Source: Phialocephala subalpina (Eukaryota; Ascomycota; Leotiomycetes; Helotiales; Mollisiaceae). From it: a stretch of DNA of 64,000 nucleotides. The translations under genes were made by a program, and so were the position numbers. This document shows, piece after piece, positions 22,501 to 32,717 of this stretch (position 1 is the first letter of the stretch; the number at the start of each line of letters is the position of its first letter). Under the pieces are notes generated by a model. It did no database searches. It saw nothing but the letters and a program-made list of their open reading frames with translations, and had not been told where the DNA came from. Location of the stretch: contig FJOG01000025.1 in NCBI GenBank assembly GCA_900073065.1, positions 248,001 through 312,000 on the forward strand, read 5' to 3'.

Positions 22501-23973
22501 TCTGGGGTCGCGCCTCGCAAGGAGTATGCCTCAGCTACTGTGATCTAGGGACAGTCAGCCAAATAATATTCCAATGTCAGTCCTTTGCCAGGTGTTTGAG
22601 AGTAGCCCTCAGGAATACTTACACTTATGGTCCCAAATTCTCCACAGATCAATTTTTCAAGCAGTATCAAGTTCCGTTTGATAATATCCGTGCCAGTGAG
22701 AGCATGGTGGAACAACGCGATATCATCAGGGTGGTGTGTGACGATATTTTCGAGTAGGCACAACAAACGCTCAGCCATGTCTCTACATTCATCTAGTGTC
22801 GAGCCATTGAGCCGCTGGGGTAATGAATCTCTGTGAGGCAACAACAAGTGTTTTCCCAATGATCTCCCATGTGTCTTCCAGTGGCAATCGAAGTCCGGTC
22901 CGTCCAGGTCAAGGATATTTCGAAGCTTGTCGCGTAATTTATCATCCAACTTGTCCCAATTCGCAATTCTGTCGAGATTTGGTTGCCAACGTGCCCAGGC
23001 AAGCCACGTCGGCAAATTATCATCCAGTAGTGATTTCACTTTTCGATGGCCTTTGCTTGATTTCTCAGATGTTTCATCGAATGTAGACAGCCATTTCACC
23101 AGAGAATGAGCTTGAGACCAGCGCTTCCCTGTCCGTAGCTTGTCAAACTCGACTTTCAAGGTTTCGAGCTTCTGTACACACCCAGAACCTGTAAGTAAGA
23201 GTTGGATGGCAGGCGTCTAGGCATAATCGCAGACATTGTATGTTCAACAAAGCCGCAGTTGACTTGCTCAGGATATGGATTTTGAGATTGCACTTACAAT
23301 TGAGATGACGGTATGCATACGTAAGCACGCAAGCGATTGACTCGTGGGGTATTCCAGAATAATATTGAGCAAGTGCTCGAGGTAGGAGCAATCGGCTGAG
23401 TACTCTCGTTCCAACAAGGCCACCGCTTCACGGCCTTCATCGGTGCTCACAACCTCATTGACTAGACTGGCAGCATGGATACAACTATAGATAAATCAGT
23501 ATGTGGTTTGAAGTATGATTTGGGAGTCGAGGAGCTGAGGAGCTGGGAGGAGCCGAGTCCGCAATACTCGCGAAGAGCTCGACTCTCCATATCTCTTCAA
23601 ATAAAAGGCACATTCTCACGTACTGGAGGAGGACCTTAAAATCATCCAAGGAATCGAGAGTTGCCAGGGCATCAGAAAGTAGCAAGTCCTCCAAGGCATC
23701 TGATGACATTGCATGGCCGCACGCCACTATGGCAATATCTTTCCGACCGTGTCCTAGTATGAGCTTTCTCAGTAGTTCGTCGCGGCTCTTTGCTGTCTTG
23801 GAATCCTTTTTCTTCGAAAGATAGCGATCAGTGGACTGGCGCATTCGAGACCATGGTTGCTTCTCGGAGTTGTATTCTCTCAGATTGATCTGCTTTCCTC
23901 CCACTTCCAGATGGCTATCAATGTCTAGATGCCAGCGCTCGCTTCGATGGTGGCGATGACCAAAAATAGGCAT
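19593..23973 (-). CDS. Large PARP-type ADP-ribosyltransferase (PARP6/8/16-like catalytic domain)
   Basis: Predicted protein of about 1,343 aa in four exons: 23973-23624, 23484-23321, 23188-22623 and 22544-19593. The exon 2 donor (GTATGC at 23320) was chosen because it alone keeps phase. The first ~1,000 residues are helical with no domain I can name. Near residue 1,000 a Cys pair, ITCGKDY and CIDLSCSS, may bind a metal. The catalytic domain occupies the last ~250 residues: FHGTSPDRLFAILCSGL gives the first His (~H1211), HGAVYGRGIYMADEPSTSY gives the NAD-pocket Tyr (~Y1246), and the final strand LMLRYVFLIPG has no Glu where polymer-forming PARPs have it. The family knowledge is that HGAxYGxGIY is typical of PARP6/8/16 mono-ADP-ribosyltransferases. 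Target and location unknown. The true N-terminus may lie further upstream. Confidence 0.8.
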
Positions 23974-24670
23974 TGCGCAATGTACTTTGTCTCGCGTATG
24001 TTGGCCTGTAATTCTGAAGGTGGAATGTGGGTTTCCCGCGCGGAAACTATGAAGGGATGATTGTATGTATGAGGAAGCAGGTGGTTGAAATGGAGGATGT
24101 CTGCGATGCCTTGATTGTTTGTGACAGACAAAGCCACCTCTTTCTCCCCCTCGAGGCAGCGGTTGCTTGGCAAGGCTGCCAAGCCCAAACCTTTATCTCT
24201 CAGAGGGCGTGAACTCTGTCGAAATTTTGTTTGATGATATGGAGGATGTATTTGAAATCAAAAGCAGATAGAACATTTGAACGACTGGTGGTAATTTCCT
24301 GTGCGACTGGAAGGTAGAAAGGAACAAAGTTCTGGGAAAGGCGAGGCTTGAACCAACTAGGCATCTAAAGCATGTGACATATAGTGCGAACATTGGTATC
24401 TCAATCCGGTCGGCATTATACTGCCTCCACCAGGTACTCTGCTCAGCCTCATGCAAGTCGGTGTTTAGAAAATTTCATCGAATGACTGACCACTATTATA
24501 TTCGATCGAGTGACTTCAAAACATGAATTGATATGAGAAATTTTTGAGAACAACGCTATGCAAACTCGAGAACAAAATTCATCATGAAAACAACCCAGGC
24601 TGAAGAAGGATCCGAATTTTCAGGGCATTATTGTTCTTGCGGAGCCTGATGGTGGGTGTTCTAGGCTGTG
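23974..24670. other. Intergenic region between tandem minus-strand genes
   Basis: About 0.7 kb that would hold the promoter of the PARP-like gene. A minus-strand open frame at 23925-24188 overlaps the chosen start in another frame and could be an unrecognised first exon, but no donor or homology supports it. Confidence 0.3.
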
Positions 24671-26173
24671 CTATCGCGATTTTCTCAGGTGGCTTGCAGC
24701 CTGCATTGGTTAGCTTGGCAGTAAACGGAAAAGGAGTACACATCTTACCTGGGAGAGAAGGTCTGCAGCCTTGTGAAAGCATAGCTATTTCCAATGTCAG
24801 TAAACCAAGCTAGAGTGTGAGACATGTCTGCTTCAAGAGTACTTTCGATACATACCTTGTTGCCTTGAGCGTCCCGCACAGCCTCACCGACCGAAGTATC
24901 GAAGGGTATTCCTTCACCGAGACTTAGCATTGTACTTTCACCGAGAGCTTGGATACGCCAGCCTCACGAGATTCGTAGGTGGCGGGAAGGATCCTGTACC
25001 TGTATGACTATCCACTGCCGGGACACGAAGCTTGTCGAGTGCTACCTGCTCCGTTTCGGGTAGAGTTGCGACATAGGCCATAAAAGCGTCGAGAATGTCT
25101 CGACTTTTCGCTTGGTCTTCGCTCATGTCTGCTAGCAAGACTTTGGCCATATTGTCGAGCTCGTCTATAGTCTTGTTTCGAATGCCCTGCGACAATTTGC
25201 TTTGCTCAATTTGTAGTGCGGCTAAGCAATGTCCTAGGGGATGGTGGACAATCGCACGAACGTCGTCGATGGTGAACATCTGTTTGCTGAGAGGGTTTCT
25301 CATGACGCCGCCATTGCTTTGAATAGCTTGCACCAACTCCTCCATGTCCCAAGGATATCCATCTTCAGTGACCAGAAAATGTCCCCTTGGAATGTCGGAC
25401 ACTTGATCGCCATACATAGTCTCCTCACAAACATATTTCCGTCGTAAGACCTCATGTTCAACATGCATCAAAGCTGTCGACGCGAGGTTCTTCATGGCGT
25501 CCGGGAGTACGGTGGTAATTGCCTGCGCTCGTTTGACAAGGGCCTCGCGAACTACGTCGTTGTTCCCTGAGCTGTGAGACCGTAGCCATCTTGCAACACT
25601 TTCGAGATCAGAAACCGCGATATCAACTGCTTTTTCGGGGCATTGCTTTATCTTCCTCGCAATCCCGCGTGCAGGCGCTGGTTGTCGCACTCGGAGAACT
25701 GAGTGCACACGGCCGTTGATCAATGCTTGGAGATCTTGATCATGGACTTCGAATCGTGACCCCGCTTCAGATCCATTGTTTGCAGTAGACTTGGTTAGGT
25801 CCCGCAACAGATGACCTTCTCGAAGCATTTGTTTCGCACGTGAACGTAGTTCCTCGTAGCCTCTAATCAATTCCAGCTTCTGCGCTTCGAGTTCTGCTGG
25901 CGATGAAGGTGGCTTTGGAATTGGTTTCTTTGGCTTTTTTGCGATCGCTTTCTTTGCTGGAGGCTCCAAGAGAGTTTTAGCCCATGCTTCGTCCTCTAAT
26001 GCAGACGGGTCGAAAGCTCTCAGCTCTTGCAAGGCATCACGGGCAGCGTCAATCCATCCTACTTCGTAGCACTGTCGAGTGAGAAGCTTCCTAGCTTCTA
26101 GTGCAGGCGGATTGCTTTCGATTTCTTCGTAAAGCTCGTTGAAAAGAGTGAGGTCAGGAGTTGAAGCCGCCAT
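24671..26173 (-). CDS. U-box-like domain protein
   Basis: A 443-aa protein in four exons: 26173-25000, 24947-24856, 24784-24749 and 24700-24671. The last two exons are only 36 and 30 nt. The N-terminal ~60 residues are helical and TPR-like in look (LLTRQCYEVGWIDAARDALQ), followed by a Lys/Pro-rich linker (AKKAIAKKPKKPIPKPPSSP) and a long helical middle. Residues ~262-320, beginning PRGHFLVTEDGYPWDMEELV and continuing NPLSKQMFTIDDVRAIVHHP, have the spacing of a U-box (RING fold without zinc ligands). The segment after the first intron, ALGESTMLSLGEGIPFD, makes sense only with the 52-nt intron removed. An E3 ubiquitin ligase role is an inference from the U-box resemblance. It is in tandem with the PARP-like gene. 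Confidence 0.7.
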
Positions 26174-26573
26174 ATGTCAATCTGCTGTGACTGTCGAGAG
26201 AGGTTGATCGAATGAAAGAATAGGCAAGTTTGAAATCAAACAGAATGTGATATGTGGTAAGGCTCTGAAAGATCTGGTGCTCGTGGGCCGAACTCAGCCA
26301 CAGGCATGCAAGGCTGTGTGAACATTGAAATCTCGAAAATACATCGGAGAGGGCTGTACTTCCCTCTTACTTGTAAAGTAGCACTGCTTGAACTACTGCT
26401 TGAACTCATAGTAAAGCACGCACAACATTAATAATTCATACCAACTCTGGAACAATTATTTGGTTTAAAAGGAAGGATCCAGCTGCAGATTCTCGCGTTC
26501 GCGTTACTTGATTGTGCGCACTCCTATCAATTAAGTGGCAATAACAACGCCATGCCCTTTTTAAGGGCGCACC

Positions 26574-26595
26574 ATAGCGGCCAAAAGTATCAGTG
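26574..26595 (+). repeat. Left terminal inverted repeat core
   Basis: 22-bp exact match to the reverse complement of 27190-27211; flanking bases continue the match with a few differences (GGCGCACC versus GGCACATT outside, CGATTTTT versus CCATTTTT inside). Confidence 0.9.
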
Positions 26596-26636
26596 CCGAT
26601 TTTTCTCAACTTTTGATACTCACACTCCACTCCTTA

Positions 26637-26890
26637 GGGCGGACTATAGCGCATGTACCCTAAAATTATAGCGCACTATACCCTATAACTCAGCGCACAT
26701 AGCGCACCATAGCGCTCCGCATACTTCCAGTACTCTATGCTTCAGCGCATTATCTCAGCCTAGGTTATAGCGCATAAGAGCATATACCGCAATCATTACA
26801 CCTTAATACTCTAATGTGTACTATAGACTATAATAGCACATTATACTCTATTCCTTCAGCGCATTATAGCCTAAAACTATACTACGGCGC
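26637..26890. repeat. Subterminal AGCGCA-motif array
   Basis: At least eight imperfect copies of AGCGCA in an A/T context (for example TATAGCGCACTATA at ~26671 and AGCGCACATAGCGCACCATA at ~26692), many flanked by TATA or ATAG. The motif is also in the outer end of the left inverted repeat (GGCGCACCATAG). Repeated subterminal motifs are common transposase-binding sites. Confidence 0.7.
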
Positions 26891-27189
26891 ACTGGGTTCT
26901 AAGACTAAGTGCTGGTGCTAATACTATAGGGATTAATTTAAAAAGTCTATAGTATAGCTTTAATACTTAAATGTAACCTTTATTACTTATCTTTTAAACT
27001 CGCGTTTAACTTTATTTTTAATTTATAATAATATTAAAACTATAAATATAAATCATATTTTTAGAGTACCGTTTGAAGAGTATTAAATAAAGCTTTTAAA
27101 TAGTGCTATATTCTTATCTTTGTGATAATTTTTCATGAATTTATAAAGTAAATAAATTAGGTTTATATACGGCGTTCGTAAAAAATGGC

Positions 27190-27211
27190 CACTGATACTT
27201 TTGGCCGCTAT
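27190..27211 (-). repeat. Right terminal inverted repeat core
   Basis: Inverted copy of the 22-bp core at 26574-26595, exact. Confidence 0.9.
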
Positions 27212-27435
27212 AATGTGCCATCTTTTTGGACCTCGCTTCAGCTTTTCTATCTATTCTCACCTGCCTTTTGATAGAAATGGGTTCTGCGTTGTTTCACAAC
27301 ATTTCCCCCTTTCTTTGAGATGGATGCACCAATAATTAGGATCCAGCTGTGGGATAACACTCGGGTCTCAAACAAACGCGTTCAAGAGGATTAACCTTAT
27401 CCTCAGATGGAACACGACATCCGTCGTACGCAGCC

Positions 27436-29478
27436 ATGCGTACCGTTTATAGCACAAGTTCCTTGATATTTTCCCCTGTCTTTCGATCTCATCGTCCCCT
27501 TGGTGCGTGTCAAGAAAGACAAGTCGAGCACGCATCCAGAATAATATCGAAGCAACAGGTTCATCGTCGATTCTTTCAATTGCAAGCCCAAACATCAAAA
27601 AGTCCTTTCAGATCCTTGCGTCAAAGCACCTCAACAATACTGTACGCACCTCTCCGCTCACCCTATACTCGACCCCTCATTCGTGTCCTGACACTACTTC
27701 CTGGTCACGACGCCCATCTAGTCGAAGCTGTACTGGAGGAGGTCTCTCTATCTGATGAAGTGCTCTACGAGGCCGTCTCATACTGCTGGGGCGATCCGCA
27801 AGATGTCAGTACCATCACGTGTAATGGCAATAAGCTTCTTGTTCCCAGACGGCTAGAGACTGCTCTTCGGAATATGCGATACCCTGATAGGCCGCGGGTT
27901 CTGTGGGCAGATGCCATCTGTATCAATCAAAGTGACCTTGCTGAGAGGGAAAGCCAAGTCAAGCTCATGCGGAGGATATTCTCAAGAGCCCAGAGAACTC
28001 TGATCTTCCTAGGCAGCGAAGACGAGAAACACCAGCAGAAATTGTCAATGTTTGCTTCAGCGACGATCAAGATGGGTGTTTCGATTTTCAGCCGAAGGGT
28101 AGCTGTGGCTACCAGTCCTCAAGTTCGAGTCTGGGATGCTGGTGGGAGTCATCCGCGGATATTGGCTCCTTTCTCGAATGAGTTCTATCACGAACTCATC
28201 GGCATGCTTCGAGGATCTTGGTTTCGACGAGCCTGGGTTGTGCAAGAAGTTGCAGTGTCCTCTAAAGCGACCATCTTCTGGGGAAATGCTCGGTACGATT
28301 GGGAGGATGTTATACGCGCCCTGAAATTCATGTCCAAAGCCAACTTCCCGCTGGCATTCATCGTGACGCTGGAAAACATCTCAGCGATCGAGGAAGAACG
28401 GATGTTCTACATAGGGGGATACAACAAGCTGAGTGGTGTACTGCTGCGACATCAACGATGCTTGGCTACAGATCCTAGGGACAAAGTATACTCATTCTGC
28501 GGTCTGGTCGAGACGTCCTCCAAGCGTCCTCCTCCTGTTCGAATCACCTACAAGGACGATGTAGCTGTTGTTTATCAGGAAGTGGCATTGCAAATTCTGG
28601 AGCAGGATCTTTCTTTGGATCTACTCAGCCGACCGCCCTCATCAACAAAGTCGAATTTGAAAGATCTTCCTTCGTGGGTCCCGGATTGGAGCATTTCTTC
28701 CGCGTCGAATTTGACATACGCCTGGGGCCATGGTCCGCTGTCTCTCGCCGGAACGGAGCTGGCGGGTTCAAATAGAACACCTCGATTTTACGCTGCCGGT
28801 GGGACAAAATACGAACAGAAATCTCCCAGAAAAGATGGTACTTTGGAAGTTGAAGGTTACAATCTCGACAAGATCATCGACGTAGGTCCTGTCTTCGAAG
28901 GCGTACAAATACCAACCTCCGTCCAGTCATTTCCCGGTATCGTCCGAGAATGGATCAAATGCATTCATTCTCTCCTCCGCGCCCGCAATGTCTTCACGCG
29001 CTGGCAACAAGTCGCCAACGTACGCTCTTCCTCACCCTACATCACCGGCGAGACTATGCGGGAAGCTTTTCTGCAGACCGTTTCTGTAGCTGAGATTCAC
29101 GACTCGGAACGAATACGAGTTGAGCTTGACTTGTGGGAGAGGGGAAGTAGATTTCCTTTCGGTTTGCCGTATAGTGCTTTTGTGTTTGTGAGGAACTTTT
29201 TGATGAATAGGCCTTGGTTGCTGTTTGAGATTCAGGGGAGGTATGCGTTGCAGAGGAGAGTGGTAAGGACGGAAGGTGGGTATTTTGGGCTCGCTTCGAG
29301 AGATGCTGATGTTGGTGATTTCGTGGTGCTTTGTAAGGGCTCTAGTGTGCCGTTGGTCTTCAGAGGACGTGGCGAGGATAAGGATTCGTTCTGCCTTGTC
29401 GGAGATGTGTATGTTCATGGCATCATGAAGGGTGAAGTATTCCGGGAAGGTAAGTGTCATAGCATGCTGTTGCGATGA
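27436..29478 (+). CDS. HET-domain (heterokaryon incompatibility) protein
   Basis: A single-exon 680-aa protein. The HET domain spans residues ~110-280: YEAVSYCWGDP, then LVPRRLETALRNMR, VLWADAICINQSDLAERESQ and VKLMRRIFSRAQRTLIFLG, the canonical blocks of the family. After it, RRAWVVQEVAVSSKATIFWG and the later block SWVPDWS are also family-typical. HET domains trigger cell death or growth arrest on recognition of non-self in hyphal fusion; most genomic copies have no assigned partner. The ATG at 27436 leaves an N-terminal ~75 residues of basic, Ser/Arg-rich sequence, and a start at a later codon is possible. It begins 214 bp from an AT-rich transposon remnant and converges on the aquaporin gene with 143 bp between stops. 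Confidence 0.9.
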   Translation: MRTVYSTSSLIFSPVFRSHRPLGACQERQVEHASRIISKQQVHRRFFQLQAQTSKSPFRSLRQSTSTILYAPLRSPYTRPLIRVLTLLPGHDAHLVEAVLEEVSLSDEVLYEAVSYCWGDPQDVSTITCNGNKLLVPRRLETALRNMRYPDRPRVLWADAICINQSDLAERESQVKLMRRIFSRAQRTLIFLGSEDEKHQQKLSMFASATIKMGVSIFSRRVAVATSPQVRVWDAGGSHPRILAPFSNEFYHELIGMLRGSWFRRAWVVQEVAVSSKATIFWGNARYDWEDVIRALKFMSKANFPLAFIVTLENISAIEEERMFYIGGYNKLSGVLLRHQRCLATDPRDKVYSFCGLVETSSKRPPPVRITYKDDVAVVYQEVALQILEQDLSLDLLSRPPSSTKSNLKDLPSWVPDWSISSASNLTYAWGHGPLSLAGTELAGSNRTPRFYAAGGTKYEQKSPRKDGTLEVEGYNLDKIIDVGPVFEGVQIPTSVQSFPGIVREWIKCIHSLLRARNVFTRWQQVANVRSSSPYITGETMREAFLQTVSVAEIHDSERIRVELDLWERGSRFPFGLPYSAFVFVRNFLMNRPWLLFEIQGRYALQRRVVRTEGGYFGLASRDADVGDFVVLCKGSSVPLVFRGRGEDKDSFCLVGDVYVHGIMKGEVFREGKCHSMLLR

Positions 29479-29621
29479 GTGACTGCACATAATAATTAAG
29501 TTTGGATACATTATTACATCGTGCATAATATACGCTGTTGCTCGCCCGCTTCATTATTTGAACTCAAAAGTCGTACACGTCGTAATGCTGGTAGTATACA
29601 ATTGTAGAATGCATAACCCTT

Positions 29622-31134
29622 CTATGCTTTATCATAGAAATCTTCGTCCCCAGGAATGCCTCCACCCAAGTTCTTATTATTATGGGTGTTTGTCCTCACA
29701 CTGCCCTCGTGACCATTCGTATACTGACTCCCTCTGCTGCCAGGCTTAATGGAGCTCTTCTGCGCAGCTGCTCCAGTATGAGGCACCGAGTTCCTTCCAA
29801 GTGTCTGATCGGAACCGCTACCACTCGTGACAGTGCGCTTGATATCCTCATTCGCATGCATGCCTCCATCTGCGAGACCAGAAAACTGGTCATTTGGATG
29901 CGGTGATGCAGGAGAATCAGAGAATGGTCTTCGACCACTGCCGTATTCTTTGGGTGTTCCGATCCTTCTCAAGTTTCCGCTTGTGCCGTTCATGTCGGGT
30001 CCATGCAAGCCTCGCTCTGCGTAGTCCTCGGGCGCAAATGATACGCGCGGGTTGCTGGAATCGAGGTCGGGATCGAAGTGTTCACCTTCCGGCTTTGAGC
30101 GATCTTGTCCTGGGTTGGCAGTCTCGTATTCGAGAGATTTGATGAATTTGTAGAAGCCGGAAGCGAGGATAGCGCCGAGGATGGGTCCGACCCAGTAGAT
30201 CCAGTGGTAGGAGTGGAATTTATGGGAGACGACGGAAGGACCGAATGAGCGGGCGGGATTGACGCTACCGCCGGTGAAGTAAACCCCTAGTTGATATGTT
30301 AACCGCTGGTTAAGAAGAATTGTATGGCTTTTGGTGTACCTGTAAGTTCGGCAATGAACAATGAAAGTCCAATGCCAATGGGTGCGATGAAAGTTCCTTT
30401 GTGTTTTTCGGCTGCCAGCATGAAGATGGTAAAGACCAATTCAGCGGAGAGGAACATCTCGATGAACAGACCTTGGACTACAGATGTGCCACCACCAAGG
30501 TTGGTGCGTACAGTCAAGGGTCCAGGGAACAAGGCAGAGCAAATTGCTGCTGCCGTAATACCTCCCAGTATTTGCGCGACTGTCAGGCAGATACCTCGAA
30601 TGTAGGGCAGTGCTCCAACAAGACACATTCCCAAAGTTACCTGGCATTGTTAGATCGGTAGCTTGAGTAGTTTACAAGGAAAGACTTACAGCTGGATTGA
30701 AGAGACCACCGCTGATACGGAAGAAGACCCATGCATTGACCGCCAACGAAAACCCGAAGCTCAAAGCAATAAACGTCAACTGACTTGGGTTGCTCAGCGT
30801 ACCGACTTCGTTCGCACTATTTTGCGGTTCTGCTAGTAGAGCTACTTGCGTTCCTGAAAATGCAAAGAAGAGGAACAGCGTGGTGCCAGTGAACTCGGCG
30901 CTTGTGGCAACGAAATGATTTCGAATCTGATAATGTTTAGCTTTCTTCACGGTGCCAGGATGCGTTGCATACGTTGTCAGGAACCCAATTGAGAAAAGGA
31001 AGACGATTTGAAGTCATAGAACTGCGGCTTGAGCGGGTTCGGAAAGCTTTCTCCTTTTCCTTCTCCTTCCTTTTGTTTGTATTGAGAAATGGAAGGACGA
31101 AACCGCCTCCTCCCTTTGGCTCGTTGATATTCAT
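29622..31134 (-). CDS. Aquaporin (MIP family) with long cytosolic tail
   Basis: A 454-aa membrane channel in four exons: 31134-30973, 30926-30690, 30640-30340 and 30286-29622, all phases closing. A basic N-terminus (NTNKRKEKEKEKAF) precedes RNHFVATSAEFTGTTLFLFF, which is TM1. The two pore loops carry NPA at ~131-133 and ~243-245. The second reads GGSVNPARSFGPSVV; water-selective aquaporins have Arg-Ser/Phe here while glycerol facilitators have Asp after the Arg, so this looks like a water channel (family knowledge, not tested). About 165 hydrophilic residues follow TM6, rich in Gly, Ser, Asn and Asp. A second in-frame ATG at 31017 could be the start. The adjoining RING gene is divergent. Confidence 0.92.
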
Positions 31135-32717
31135 GCTGCCGAGTATTCACAGGAGATTCTTACAAAACAATCCAAGGAGAGAATAGGCAATGAAGGATGG
31201 AGAGACTTCTAAGAATAGAATGGGGATAGAGCTTGAGTAAGCCTATAACAAGAGTATCATAGGAAAATCAGAAGAGAGAAGTGCAATAAGGTTTGGAGCC
31301 TCGACAACGTCATGGCCGCGGGTATCACATGGAGTACGTCTGTAGAAGTCGTAGCACTAGCGATGGTGATGACGGCCGTTGGCAGCTGTAGTCTCGATGA
31401 AGGCGTGGCTGATGCACGCAAAGCAGCAGGTCTGGGCAATTTTGAAAGAGCTATCAGCCACTTTGCTTGTAGTCGTCGCTCTAGGTTGCTTCCTAAACAC
31501 AAAGCGTGGTCATGTTAACAAGAGCGGGTAGTAGCTCAAGCATCATCTCAGTCCAGATCGACATGCCATGCGGAGGATTCTTTTGAGCCGTCGAGATCCT
31601 CTTTCGGGCACTTCCTAGTCCTCTTGTGAGAGTACTCTGGGCTCTTGTGATTGGAGAGCAAATTGGCCAATACGGTGATCCGACACGGCACAAAGCAGAC
31701 TTGACCATTTTCAAATCAGTATAGAAGAGAAGACTCGGTTCTCATACGGTTGTGTCGCATCGGTGGCTGAAGGCGTTGGTAGGCTAGCGAGATGGCTCGA
31801 TCATTGACGTCGACAAAAACAATGACGCTGAACGCCTCTGCGAGCCATAAGAGGCCATCCGACAAATTCTCAAAAATTCAGAAAGAGCGCACTTGAGCTT
31901 CTTGGTGTTTGCATGCCAAATTCTTGAAGATATACTTGGGAAATGCATGGCCTTCTTTGAGGCAGTGGCCAAATGACACAATTGTATCTGGCATCTTGGG
32001 AGAACCGAGAGACACTCGTCACCAGCTCGCACCATCTGATTGACGCTTCGCGGCTGATCCGCAGAGGTGAAAATAGAGTGTCTACGTCGAAACAGCTTGA
32101 AGTTTGTGGCAAAGGTAGCATGATATATTGAAACCCAAGGAGACAAGACTTCCTTGCATTCTCAGCTACTTCCTGGTTTCTGGGACGGAAATTTGAGGGA
32201 TCTCATCAAACTGAGACTGATGCAACAACGAAGATGCACGTGACTTGGGCAGAAAGCTTGTTTCGTTAGCTCAAACTTACAGGGCGGTGTCTTCGAAACG
32301 ACTTGAGTAGGGACTGGAATTGCAAGTTGATAGAATAATGAATATCACTAACGGCGTGCTTTGACTTCGCCGTTCGTCACCAGTCGTTGATAACAGGTGA
32401 CTGATGCTTTTTGCTTGAAGTCTTCTGATAGACGCCGAAACACCAATCACGTCTCATCTGTTTTGGTAAGTCAAGCCACAGCTATCCCTGTTGATCGCCT
32501 TGTCCCGCCACAACCTAACCAGCACCTCCGACTCACAGATCAACGACGAGGACGACGTCGATTTTCTCCCTCCACAGAGTACGACGGCTGGTGGGAATTT
32601 CTCTCTTTCATTGACGACTATTACGCCTCACGACGTCGGATGCGATCCATTATCTTCTCCTCCAGCCGCAGAGCTGATTAGGGTCCGGCTGCGGCATTTC
32701 GAAGACCTTCTAGCATC
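31135..32717. promoter_or_regulatory. Divergent intergenic region, aquaporin / RING gene
   Basis: About 1.6 kb between opposite start codons. No coding signature on either strand. The last ~250 bp before the RING gene start are rich in CTC/CGAC codons in all frames and could be a 5' UTR. Confidence 0.4.

Larger units (their letters stand above)
26560..27222. mobile_element. Non-autonomous DNA transposon remnant (MITE-like)
   Basis: About 660 bp bounded by imperfect inverted repeats of roughly 38 bp. The core ATAGCGGCCAAAAGTATCAG plus TG is exact for 22 bp at 26574-26595 and, inverted, at 27190-27211. Between the ends, 26637-26890 is full of imperfect copies of a TATAGCGCA(C/T)TATA-like motif and 26935-27180 is almost pure A/T. 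There is no transposase frame. The A/T skew is what repeat-induced point mutation (RIP) leaves in ascomycetes. Exact ends and a target-site duplication are not clear; an 11-bp direct repeat GGATCCAGCTG lies outside it at 26475-26485 and 27339-27349. Superfamily unknown. Confidence 0.75.

Noticed and set aside
24340..24420. Minus-strand B-box-like GGTTCAAGCC
   Set aside because: The flanks do not fold into a cloverleaf; 5' and 3' ends do not pair.
26640..26890. CRISPR-like short repeats
   Set aside because: Copies are imperfect, irregularly spaced and lie inside an inverted-repeat element of a eukaryote.
29032..29526. 164-aa minus-strand frame at the end of the HET gene
   Set aside because: Antisense shadow of the HET C-terminal part.
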